The translations under genes and the position numbers were made by a program. From Bacteroidota bacterium (GTDB taxonomy: Bacteria; Bacteroidota; Ignavibacteria; Tepidaquicellales; Tepidaquicellaceae), in NCBI GenBank assembly GCA_018266835.1, contig JAFDZP010000004.1, positions 62,001 to 126,000 on the forward strand: a DNA stretch of 64,000 bases. The letters run 5' to 3'. This document shows, in pieces, positions 17,065 through 25,095 of this stretch. Within the stretch, counting starts at the first letter, position 1; each line of letters starts with the position of its first letter. Under the pieces are notes generated by a model. The model was not told the DNA's origin and made no database searches. It saw only the letters and a list, made by a program, of their open reading frames with translations.

Positions 17065-18372
17065 CTATTTTACTAATATCATTTTTTTAGTTTGGTAAAC
17101 CTTGTTATCAGTTTTCAAAGTATAGAAATAAATTCCTGCCGGAATCTCTGAGGCATCAAATCTTATCTTATGTTCTCCGGGACCGGTAACTCCTTCGACC
17201 AGTGTTTTTATTTCTTTCCCTATCATATCATAAATTTTCAGGCTTACATATTGGGGTTTATCTAATGAGAAAGAAATAATTGTTTCCGGATTAAACGGAT
17301 TAGGATAGTTTTGTTTTAATTCAATTGAAGAAGGTAGTTTAGAAGTATTATTATCAATAGCAACTAAACTTGAATTGTAAATTAATATTGCTGCATGTTG
17401 TCCTACAGCTACACCATGTCTTTTAGAAGAAAAGTGTACATCTAAAATTGTTTCCAGATTCGGAGTAGGAATAGTTCTCCAGCCAAGCCCTCCATCAAAA
17501 GTATAAAGAAATTTCTGTCCGAGACCAAGCGCCATCCAACCGTCAGATTCAGTGCGGAAGGATAAATTCAATCCGATTCCAAATTCATTCAGAGGTGTAT
17601 AATCCCAATTCGCTCCGGCATTGGTAGTTTTAACAAGACTTGCACCGTATTCAAAATCACCTCCGACAGCTATAAAGTTCTGGTTATCATAAAAGTGAAG
17701 TGCAAAAAGTGGTTCCGGAGCCACTCCCTGCGAAGTCCAGTTTACACCTGCATTGGTTGTGCGCCATATTACACCCGCTAAGTCTTGAAATCCGCCGCAT
17801 GCAATTCCGAACTGTGTGCCTATTGTCTTTATATCCCATACAGGAAAACCATGAACAAAGGTGTTGGTATCAATATAGTCTTTTATCCAGTTACTGCCGC
17901 CGTTTGTTGTTCTTACAATTCCAACAGGTTCACCCAGTAAAAAACCAAACTGGGAATTTATGAAGGAAATTTTTCTATAAAAAATTGAATCATCACGTTT
18001 GTAATGAGAATCCCATGTTTGCCCTGCATCGGTTGTTTTCAAAATTATAGAGCCGTAAAAATTGGGGTCAACCAATCCATATTCCCATGCAATTGCAAAT
18101 CCCGTATTAGCATTTATAAAATCAACATCGCGAATATCATTTGGTATGCCTGTATTAAGCACAGTCCAGTTTAGCCCGGCATTTGTACTTCGAAGGGCTC
18201 TGCCTGAATCACAAGCAACATAATAAGTTACGCTGTCTACACTGGTAACTTTATTTAATGTCATATCTGCATTGGGTATTACGGAAGGTATCCAATACTC
18301 CTGAGAAAAACATGAAGTGGAAATGGAAGTGAATACCAGAAATAATAATAATATGTAAAACCGTTTATTCAA
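17065..18372 (-). CDS. T9SS-secreted YCF48/BNR-like propeller protein B (paralogue of A)
   Basis: 435 aa from a TTG start with AAGGAG about 12 bases upstream. Signal peptide to CFSQ. The repeats match those of the 15702 protein one for one (STNAGLNWT, TTDAGQTWD, TTNGGSNWI, TTNAGVNWT, FDGGLGWR), as do the blocks FGIACGG, GGDFEYGAS and VAVGQHAAIL, and the T9SS tail (NYPNPFNPETIISF). Gap of 76 bp to its paralogue, without a clear terminator. The 272 bp upstream hold no gene that I can support. Confidence 0.82.
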   Translation of the reverse strand: MNKRFYILLLFLVFTSISTSCFSQEYWIPSVIPNADMTLNKVTSVDSVTYYVACDSGRALRSTNAGLNWTVLNTGIPNDIRDVDFINANTGFAIAWEYGLVDPNFYGSIILKTTDAGQTWDSHYKRDDSIFYRKISFINSQFGFLLGEPVGIVRTTNGGSNWIKDYIDTNTFVHGFPVWDIKTIGTQFGIACGGFQDLAGVIWRTTNAGVNWTSQGVAPEPLFALHFYDNQNFIAVGGDFEYGASLVKTTNAGANWDYTPLNEFGIGLNLSFRTESDGWMALGLGQKFLYTFDGGLGWRTIPTPNLETILDVHFSSKRHGVAVGQHAAILIYNSSLVAIDNNTSKLPSSIELKQNYPNPFNPETIISFSLDKPQYVSLKIYDMIGKEIKTLVEGVTGPGEHKIRFDASEIPAGIYFYTLKTDNKVYQTKKMILVK

Positions 18373-18644
18373 TAAAATGAAACGCTCCTTCTTTTTAAAT
18401 GTATAACACTTTTAAATAAAAATTAATTCAAATTTTTATCTTAACTGTATATTACTACATATAGGTTAATAACACTTTTGAAAATACTATTTATTTTATA
18501 TTTTTGTTGTGGATTTTTTTGTGAGCAGAAAGGAGCTATGCATTCATTCTAGTGATCAGAAATTAAAAGAACGCTTTATTATGCAGAATAGTATTAAATA
18601 AGATATTGTTATTGCGGTAAATATAAAAAAATGTTACAATAATG

Positions 18645-20918
18645 TTACTTTTTCAAAATCTTTATAATTATACTTTTTGATATCGGAGTATTGCTTTTTC
18701 GGGCAGTTTCTGAGTAAGGTATTATAGGGTTTGCTTCAGGAAAATAGGTCGCCACACATCTTTCTGTTATGTCGTATTCAACTATTCTGAAGTTTTCAAC
18801 AAGTCGTTCTTTACCATAATATGTAGCAAGGTTTACAAGTTCATTATGATGCAGTCCGGCATTTTTTATATCTGTCTTATTCATCAGGATAACACGTCTT
18901 GTATTTAATATTCCTCTGTAGCGGTCATCCATTCCGTAAATTGTTGTATTGAACTGGTCATGGCTCCGGATAGTCATCATCAGGTATTCAGCATCTGCAA
19001 GATTTAACAGCGGAATTTCTGAAATTGTAAAAATTGCCTTGCCTGTGAGTGTATTAAAATTTCCGTCACGAGCTGAGTTAGGAAGATAAAATCCTCCGTT
19101 GATTCGTACACGTGAATTATAATTTTCAAATCCCGGAATTACTTTTTCAATTTCGTTTCTTATGTTATCGTAATCTACAAGCATCTTATCCCAGTCAATT
19201 TTAGTTTTGTTTTTTAAAGCTGACTTTGCAAGCCGGCACACAATTTCAGGCTCGCTCAGTAATTTATTGGAGACAGGTTTTAATGTACCTTTTGACTGAT
19301 GTACTATTCCCATTGAGTTCTCAACAGATACAAATTGTTCTTTTCCATTTTTAAAATCTGAATCAGTTCTGGCAAGACACGGTAGTATTAGTGATTCTTC
19401 ACCTGTAAAAAAATGAGTGCGGTTCAATTTAGTTGCGACACTTACTGTCAGCTCACAATTTTCTAATCCTTCACCTGTATAATTTGTATCGGGAGTAGCT
19501 GATAAAAAATTTCCTCCCATTGCAAAAAAAACTTTTGCTTTGCCTTTATGCATAGCCTTCATTGCGTCAACGGTATCATATCCATGATCATAAGGAGGGT
19601 TAAAGCCGTAAACATTTTTCAGCTTATCAAGAAAATTATGATTCGGCTTTTCATAAATTCCCATTGTTCTATCACCCTGAACATTGCTGTGTCCGCGGAC
19701 AGGACAGGCACCTGCGCCGGGTTTTCCTATACTGCCTTTGAGAAGTAAAAGATTTACAATTTCAGAAATGTTATCTACAGCATTTTTATGCTGTGTTAAT
19801 CCCATTGCCCAGCAATAAATTATTTTTTCAGATTTAATAATTAAATCAGCGGCTTGCTGAATTTCTCTTATGGAAATTCCGCAATTTTCTGAAAGCGAAT
19901 TCAGATTTTGTTCTTTTAAATCCTTTATAAAATTATCAAACCCATGCGTATTTTTCTTAATGAATTCTGAATCAAAAATTTTTCCGGGATTTTTTTCTTC
20001 CGCCTGCAACAATAAAAACATAATTGCTTTCAGAAGCGGAACGTCGCCGTTTATTCTGACCTGCAGGTATAAATCAGTAAGTCTCGATGCAATACCGAAA
20101 ACACCTTTTACGCTTTGCGGGTCATCGAAGCCTATAAGTCCGGCTTCCTTCAGTGGATTAATTGAAATTATTTTTGCGCCGTTAGCTTTTGCTTTCTGCA
20201 AAGCCTTCATCATTCGCGGATGATTCGTTCCGGGGTTTTGACCGGCAATTATAATTAAATCTGTATTATAAAAATCTTCAAGTTTAACTGTACCTTTACC
20301 AACGCCAATGGTTTCGGTCAATGCTACTCCGCTGGATTCGTGGCACATGTTTGAGCAGTCAGGCAGATTATTCGTTCCGTACTCTCTTACAAAAAGTTGA
20401 TATAAAAATGCAGCTTCATTGCTTGTCCTGCCCGATGTATAAAATATTGCTTCATTGGGAGAATGGAGAGATTGAAGTTTATTACCTATTATGGTAAATG
20501 CAGCATCCCATGAAACTTCTTCGTAATGGTCGCTGCCTGACTTTTTATAAACAGGCTGCGCTATACGTCCTAGTTTCCCTAAATAATATTCATCCTTATT
20601 TTTTAGTTCTGAAATTCTGTTGTTCTTAAAAAAATCTGCATTAACAATTTTAGATGTTGCCTCTTCTGCAATTGCTTTTGCGCCGTTCTCGCAATATTCT
20701 CCCAGAGAAGAACGTTCGGGATCGGGGTCAGGCCATGCGCAGCCCGGGCAATCAGGTCCGTTGAACTGGTTAAGCTGAAACATAACTTTACTTGCTCTGA
20801 AAGGACTTAACTCTCTAAGCAGATGTTTAGACGCCGAAACAACTGAAGGAATTCCGCCTGCTTTTACTTTCGGCTTTGTAATTTTATGTTCTGTATTTTT
20901 GGTTTCTTTATTCTTCAT
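18645..20918 (-). CDS. FdhF-like molybdopterin oxidoreductase (YdeP type)
   Basis: 757 aa, the usual length for the FdhF-like/YdeP subfamily. The N-terminal NGPDCPGCAWPDP followed by EYCENGAKAIAEEAT is the signature of this group and replaces the classic CxxCxxxC iron-sulphur motif of formate dehydrogenase alpha. Molybdopterin-binding segments follow (SWDAAFTIIGNKL, YTSGRTSNEAAFLYQLF, CHESSGVAL, GQNPGTNHPRM, RGHSNVQGDRTMG). The C-terminal dinucleotide-binding domain includes RSHDQFNTTIYG and DRYRGI. Substrate is not established; YdeP is linked to acid resistance in E. coli. It overlaps fdhD by 11 bp, in an operon with cofactor genes. No signal peptide, so cytoplasmic. Confidence 0.88.
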   Translation of the reverse strand: MKNKETKNTEHKITKPKVKAGGIPSVVSASKHLLRELSPFRASKVMFQLNQFNGPDCPGCAWPDPDPERSSLGEYCENGAKAIAEEATSKIVNADFFKNNRISELKNKDEYYLGKLGRIAQPVYKKSGSDHYEEVSWDAAFTIIGNKLQSLHSPNEAIFYTSGRTSNEAAFLYQLFVREYGTNNLPDCSNMCHESSGVALTETIGVGKGTVKLEDFYNTDLIIIAGQNPGTNHPRMMKALQKAKANGAKIISINPLKEAGLIGFDDPQSVKGVFGIASRLTDLYLQVRINGDVPLLKAIMFLLLQAEEKNPGKIFDSEFIKKNTHGFDNFIKDLKEQNLNSLSENCGISIREIQQAADLIIKSEKIIYCWAMGLTQHKNAVDNISEIVNLLLLKGSIGKPGAGACPVRGHSNVQGDRTMGIYEKPNHNFLDKLKNVYGFNPPYDHGYDTVDAMKAMHKGKAKVFFAMGGNFLSATPDTNYTGEGLENCELTVSVATKLNRTHFFTGEESLILPCLARTDSDFKNGKEQFVSVENSMGIVHQSKGTLKPVSNKLLSEPEIVCRLAKSALKNKTKIDWDKMLVDYDNIRNEIEKVIPGFENYNSRVRINGGFYLPNSARDGNFNTLTGKAIFTISEIPLLNLADAEYLMMTIRSHDQFNTTIYGMDDRYRGILNTRRVILMNKTDIKNAGLHHNELVNLATYYGKERLVENFRIVEYDITERCVATYFPEANPIIPYSETARKSNTPISKSIIIKILKK

Positions 20919-21723
20919 TAAGCTTAATCCGTTCAGGATAAGAGTATATATTAAATCTGTTATCTCTTAAAAATCCGATAAGAGTGATATTATTTTCTTT
21001 TGCTAAATCAATTGCAAGACTCGATGGCGCACCGACAGCACAGACAACCGGAATTCCTATCATCAAAGCTTTCTGAATAAGCTCAAAACTAGCGCGTCCG
21101 CTTAATAATAAAATATTATTTGATAGCGCAAGCAAATTATTTTGTAAAGCGTAGCCGGCAAGTTTATCAAGTGCGTTGTGTCTGCCGACATCTTCTTTCA
21201 GCGCAATGAAGTTTCCGTTTAAATCGAATAACCCGCTTGCATGAAGACCGCCTGTAGAATCAAAAATACTCTGATGTTTTCGTAAAATCTCAGGCAGCTT
21301 TAAAATAGTATCTTTAGAAATAACATTTTTTGAAATTTCTATTTTGTATTTAGAATTTGTCCTGACTGAATCAATTGAGCTTTTGCCGCAAATACCGCAG
21401 CTTGAAGTCATATAAAAATTTCTATCGGAAGATTTGAGATTAATCTGAGCATTTTCTTCTATATGGACTGTAACTGTATTCATTCCTTTTGAGAACGACT
21501 TAACACAATTATCTTTAATAATTCCTTCAGTGAATAAAAATCCTGCAGCTAGTTCTTCATCGTTTCCGGGAGTTCTCATGGTAATTGAGATAACTTTTTT
21601 TTCTGCACAATTTACAATAGAAATTTCCAAAGGTTCTTCAATTGCAGCTGTATCATCAGCTTCGTTAGTAATTCCGTTTTGAACTTTTAATATTTTATAA
21701 TTCCCGTTACTCATCTTTATCAA
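20908..21723 (-). CDS. fdhD: FdhD, sulphur carrier for formate-dehydrogenase-type enzymes
   Basis: 271 aa. Transfers sulphur from a cysteine desulphurase to the molybdenum cofactor of FdhF-type enzymes. The essential Cys-x-x-Cys loop is visible in SSCGICGKSSI near residue 112. Other family blocks are TMRTPGNDEELAAGFLFTEGII, ALKEDVGRHNALDKLAGYAL and LLLSGRASFELIQKALMIGIPVV. Start: ATG at 21723, with an alternative ATG at 21714. It overlaps both neighbours (mobA 17 bp, oxidoreductase 11 bp), which points to tight co-translation. Confidence 0.95.
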   Translation of the reverse strand: MIKMSNGNYKILKVQNGITNEADDTAAIEEPLEISIVNCAEKKVISITMRTPGNDEELAAGFLFTEGIIKDNCVKSFSKGMNTVTVHIEENAQINLKSSDRNFYMTSSCGICGKSSIDSVRTNSKYKIEISKNVISKDTILKLPEILRKHQSIFDSTGGLHASGLFDLNGNFIALKEDVGRHNALDKLAGYALQNNLLALSNNILLLSGRASFELIQKALMIGIPVVCAVGAPSSLAIDLAKENNITLIGFLRDNRFNIYSYPERIKLNEE

Positions 21724-22246
21724 TTAACTCATTTTGTAATGGAATATATTTGCAGTCATGTTCTTTAAGAAATTTTATAATTGAGTATCTGCCTGAATTA
21801 TATTTTTCAAGTAAAATATGATTTGATTTGCTTTCAAAAATTACCATCGAAGGTTCAGGAAAATCTTCTTTAATAAAACACGTAGCGAATTTATTCGCAT
21901 CTCTTCCATCAATAAGAATTTTAAGCAATGTCTCATCAATATTAATTAAATCGCAATAAATTGTAATGAAGTTTTCATTGGGGAATTGTTTAATCGCAGA
22001 GATTAATCCTGTCAGCGGTCCCTGGTTTTCACTGCTTTCATCATCATAAATAATTTCGAAATTTCCTTTGGGAAAGGGAGCTTGTTCTTTGTTACGTGAG
22101 ATTAAAATTTTACTACAAAAAGGTGAGAGTAAATCTGCCAGATAAAATATATGAGGTTTTCCGGTGTAATTAATAAGCGCTTTATCTTTTCCCATTCTTT
22201 GGCTTTTACCTCCGGCGAGAATGAGAGCAGTAAGTTCATTGCTCAT
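21707..22246 (-). CDS. mobA: Molybdenum cofactor guanylyltransferase
   Basis: 179 aa. Adds GMP to molybdopterin to give the guanine dinucleotide cofactor used by the oxidoreductase encoded two genes downstream. The nucleotide-binding start ALILAGGKSQRMGKDKALI is the family signature, with GPLTGLISAIK and ITIYCDLINID (replacing the usual PCDxPF) further on. The last of these is a somewhat degenerate metal-binding segment. First gene of the mobA-fdhD-oxidoreductase operon. Confidence 0.9.
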   Translation of the reverse strand: MSNELTALILAGGKSQRMGKDKALINYTGKPHIFYLADLLSPFCSKILISRNKEQAPFPKGNFEIIYDDESSENQGPLTGLISAIKQFPNENFITIYCDLINIDETLLKILIDGRDANKFATCFIKEDFPEPSMVIFESKSNHILLEKYNSGRYSIIKFLKEHDCKYIPLQNELIDKDE

Positions 22247-22261
22247 ATTTATTTTTCATAT

Positions 22262-22291
22262 AAACAAAAAGAGCGAAACAAGTTCGCTCTT
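22262..22291 (-). terminator. Hairpin terminator between aldehyde dehydrogenase and mobA
   Basis: AAGAGCGAA (22269-22277) and TTCGCTCTT (22283-22291) form a perfect 9-bp stem with a 5-nt loop; on the - strand it is followed by TTTTTGTTT. It lies 26 bases after the aldehyde dehydrogenase stop and only 22 bases before the mobA start codon, leaving almost no room for a separate promoter downstream. Confidence 0.85.
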
Positions 22292-22317
22292 CTATATTAA
22301 TTAATTTTCAATTTTGA

Positions 22318-23826
22318 TTACAAGCTTACATATGCATCTAAACCGTGCTTGCCGCCTTCGCGTCCGAATCCGCTTTCTTTATATCCGCCGAACGGAGATG
22401 CAGGATTAAATTTATTAAATGTATTTGCCCATACAACACCGGCTCTCAGTTTGCTTAATACATTAAAAACTTTTGAGCCTTTATCTGTCCATACACCTGC
22501 TGATAAACCGTAGAAAGTATTGTTAGCTTTTTCTATAGCTTCAGCGGGAGTTCTGAATGTTAATATAGATAATACCGGTCCGAAGATTTCTTCATTTGCA
22601 ATTCTGTTGGACTGAGCAACATCAGTAAAGAATGTAGGTTTGAACCAGTATCCTTTAGATGGAAGTGTGCACTCAGGCTGATACATGGTAGCGCCTTCTT
22701 CTATTCCTGAGTTTACCATTTCGTTAATTCTATCTAACTGCATTCTTGAATTGATTGCGCCGATATCAGTATTTTTATCGAGCGGTTCACCGACTCTCAA
22801 GTTTCTCATTCTGTGTTTCAATTTTCTGATAACAATATCTTTAATACTTTCCTGTACAAGAAGTCTTGAGCCCGCGCAGCATACATGTCCCTGATTAAAA
22901 TAAATTCCGTTTATAATTCCTTCTATAGCGGCATCGATAGGTGCATCTTCAAAAATTATATTTGCAGCTTTACCGCCGAGTTCCAATGTCAATTTTTTAT
23001 CTGTTCCTGCTGCTGAACGCATTATAATTTTACCAACTTCAGTTGAGCCTGTGAATGCTATCTTCTTTACCTTCGGATGATTAACAATCCATGCGCCGGT
23101 TTCACCTGCGCCTGAAATAATATTCACAACGCCATCCGGTACTCCTGCTTCCTGAATTACTTCAGCAAGTTTATATAATGTAAGGGGAGTAGTCTCTGCT
23201 GATTTTATCACAACTGTATTTCCGCATGCAAGCGCCGGAGCGATTTTCCATGCAGCCATTAATAACGGAAAATTCCAAGGAATGATTTGCCCTACAACTC
23301 CGATAGGTTTCGGGTTTTGTCCGGGGAAAGCATACTTTAGTTTATCCGCCCATCCGGCATAATAAAAGAAGTGAGCGATAGCTAAAGGAATATCAACAGC
23401 CTTTGATTCGCGAATCGGCTTGCCGCCGTCCATTGATTCTATAACTGAAAACTCTCTTGCTTTTTCCTGTAAAATTCTTGCAATCCTGAAAATATATTTC
23501 GAACGTTCCTTGCCTGAAATTTTGCTCCACTCACCGTTGAAAGCCTTTTCAGCAGCGTTAATTGCTTTATCAACATCTTTCTTTTCAGCTGAAGCAACTT
23601 TAGCAATTATTTCTTCCGTTGCAGGATTTATAGTATTAAAATATTTAGCAGTCTTTTGCCATTTACCGTCTATGAAAAGATCATATTTCGGTTTTAGCTT
23701 TATATGTGACGGGTCTTCGATTGATTTGGAGTAATTCCATTTCGGAGCAACGTTATTTCCTTTGACGGTAATCTCTTTGCTTTGAACCTTCTTAGCTTTC
23801 GCGGGTAATTTTGAACTCATTTTCAA
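22318..23826 (-). CDS. NAD(P)-dependent aldehyde dehydrogenase
   Basis: 502 aa. Oxidises an aldehyde to the acid. Catalytic and cofactor motifs are present: IPWNFPLLMAAWKIAPALACGN, FTGSTEVGK (nucleotide loop), LELGGKAANIIFEDA (general-base Glu) and FNQGHVCCAGSR (catalytic Cys), plus EEIFGPVLSILTF near the C-terminus. The N-terminal 45 residues are a Lys-rich extension ahead of the family's usual start. It is third in a leftward operon after deoC and a 52-aa protein; DeoC releases acetaldehyde, so acetaldehyde is a reasonable, inferred substrate. Confidence 0.93.
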   Translation of the reverse strand: MKMSSKLPAKAKKVQSKEITVKGNNVAPKWNYSKSIEDPSHIKLKPKYDLFIDGKWQKTAKYFNTINPATEEIIAKVASAEKKDVDKAINAAEKAFNGEWSKISGKERSKYIFRIARILQEKAREFSVIESMDGGKPIRESKAVDIPLAIAHFFYYAGWADKLKYAFPGQNPKPIGVVGQIIPWNFPLLMAAWKIAPALACGNTVVIKSAETTPLTLYKLAEVIQEAGVPDGVVNIISGAGETGAWIVNHPKVKKIAFTGSTEVGKIIMRSAAGTDKKLTLELGGKAANIIFEDAPIDAAIEGIINGIYFNQGHVCCAGSRLLVQESIKDIVIRKLKHRMRNLRVGEPLDKNTDIGAINSRMQLDRINEMVNSGIEEGATMYQPECTLPSKGYWFKPTFFTDVAQSNRIANEEIFGPVLSILTFRTPAEAIEKANNTFYGLSAGVWTDKGSKVFNVLSKLRAGVVWANTFNKFNPASPFGGYKESGFGREGGKHGLDAYVSL

Positions 23827-23857
23827 ATTTTAAATTCTTTTTAATCTTTGTAATAAT

Positions 23858-24016
23858 TTACTCTACAGATTTTCCTTCGGACTCAACAAACTTTTTAATC
23901 GCTTCTATGTTAGCCAATATCATTTTTGCTTTTCCTAATCCGAATGAGAATGGGAATTTTTCTCCCGGGTTTAAGCAAATTAAAGCATTTCCTTTGTACT
24001 CTGTTAGTTCCGGCAT
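23858..24016 (-). CDS. 52-aa conserved-looking small protein between deoC and aldehyde dehydrogenase
   Basis: 52 codons from ATG at 24016. It starts MPELTEYKGNALICLNPGEK, has a central FPFSFGLGKAKMIL and ends ESEGKSVE. It is soluble, without a signal peptide, and reads as a beta hairpin followed by an amphipathic helix (KMILANIEAIKKFVES). It lies 18 bp after the deoC stop and 31 bp before the aldehyde dehydrogenase start in the same strand, so it is almost certainly translated as part of the operon. I do not recognise the family. A role as a small subunit or regulator of the pathway is possible but unproven. Confidence 0.7.
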   Translation of the reverse strand: MPELTEYKGNALICLNPGEKFPFSFGLGKAKMILANIEAIKKFVESEGKSVE

Positions 24017-24034
24017 GGTAGTATTATTTAATTT

Positions 24035-24985
24035 TTAATCGATTGTGAAATAATCAGCTCCCTGATAGAAGCCTGTTTTTTGTTTTCTAAGCTGCATTAA
24101 TAAATCGTTCAATAATGTGCTTGCGCCTATTCTGAACATTTTATTATTAAGCCAGTCAGGTCCGAGTGTTTCGTTTACTAACACTAAGTAAGCGATAGCA
24201 TCTTTAGCAGTTTTAATTCCGCCTGCAGGTTTCATTCCAATTTTTATTCCGGTCTCAAAATAATAATCGCGGATTGCCTCAAGCATTACAAGTGTTACAG
24301 GCAGTGTTGCAGCGGGCTGAACTTTTCCTGTAGATGTTTTTATAAAATCGGCTCCGGCCATCATCGCTAAAATACTTGCGCGTCTTACATTATCGTATGT
24401 TTCAAGTTCGCCTGTTTCAAGGATAACTTTTAAATGCACGTCAACTTTTTTGCCGAGCTTCTCGCTCATATATTTTGATTCCTGTACACAGACTTGCTTA
24501 ATCTCTTTTATTTCATCGAATACCAATTGATATTCACCCGATAAAAATTCTCCTCTGGAAATAACCATATCAATTTCATCGGCGCCATCTCTTATGCAAT
24601 CTACTACATCCTGAACTCTTAAGTCCATAGAAAATTGACCGGAAGGGAATGCAGTTGCAACTGATGCAACGTGAACACCCGAATCGCCGACAGCTTTCAC
24701 AGCTGTTTTAATCATATTAGGGTAAACGCAGACAGCACCACAACTTGGAATTGTATAATCTCCGGGCATTGGTCTTATTGCTTTCTGGCACATTGCAAGA
24801 ACTTTGCCTTCAGTATCTTTACCTTCGAGAGTTGTGAGGTCTATCATGGATATAGCAGTATTCAAAGCCCATATTTTACTTTCGGTTTTAATGCTTCTTC
24901 CTGCAAGCATAGCTGCGCGTTCCTTCGTACCTATTTCATCGACGGGCAATAGAAAATTGCTTAAAAAATTCTCTTTAAACTTCAT
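24035..24985 (-). CDS. deoC: Deoxyribose-phosphate aldolase
   Basis: 316 aa, the long bacterial form. Splits 2-deoxyribose 5-phosphate into glyceraldehyde 3-phosphate and acetaldehyde. The Schiff-base lysine lies in GADFIKTSTGK; the second conserved lysine is in GMKPAGGIK; VHLKVILETGEL carries the proton-relay residues. First gene of a three-gene leftward operon with the 52-aa protein and the aldehyde dehydrogenase. Divergent from the S9 peptidase across a 110-bp AT-rich promoter region. Confidence 0.96.
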   Translation of the reverse strand: MKFKENFLSNFLLPVDEIGTKERAAMLAGRSIKTESKIWALNTAISMIDLTTLEGKDTEGKVLAMCQKAIRPMPGDYTIPSCGAVCVYPNMIKTAVKAVGDSGVHVASVATAFPSGQFSMDLRVQDVVDCIRDGADEIDMVISRGEFLSGEYQLVFDEIKEIKQVCVQESKYMSEKLGKKVDVHLKVILETGELETYDNVRRASILAMMAGADFIKTSTGKVQPAATLPVTLVMLEAIRDYYFETGIKIGMKPAGGIKTAKDAIAYLVLVNETLGPDWLNNKMFRIGASTLLNDLLMQLRKQKTGFYQGADYFTID

Positions 24986-25095
24986 GTTCTGTAATTGTAT
25001 TGATTTATTGAAACATAACGAATATTAAAAGAGATTAAAATAGACTAAAATATATCTAAAAAAAAATATATTTTGATATTTCAATTAAACTAATA

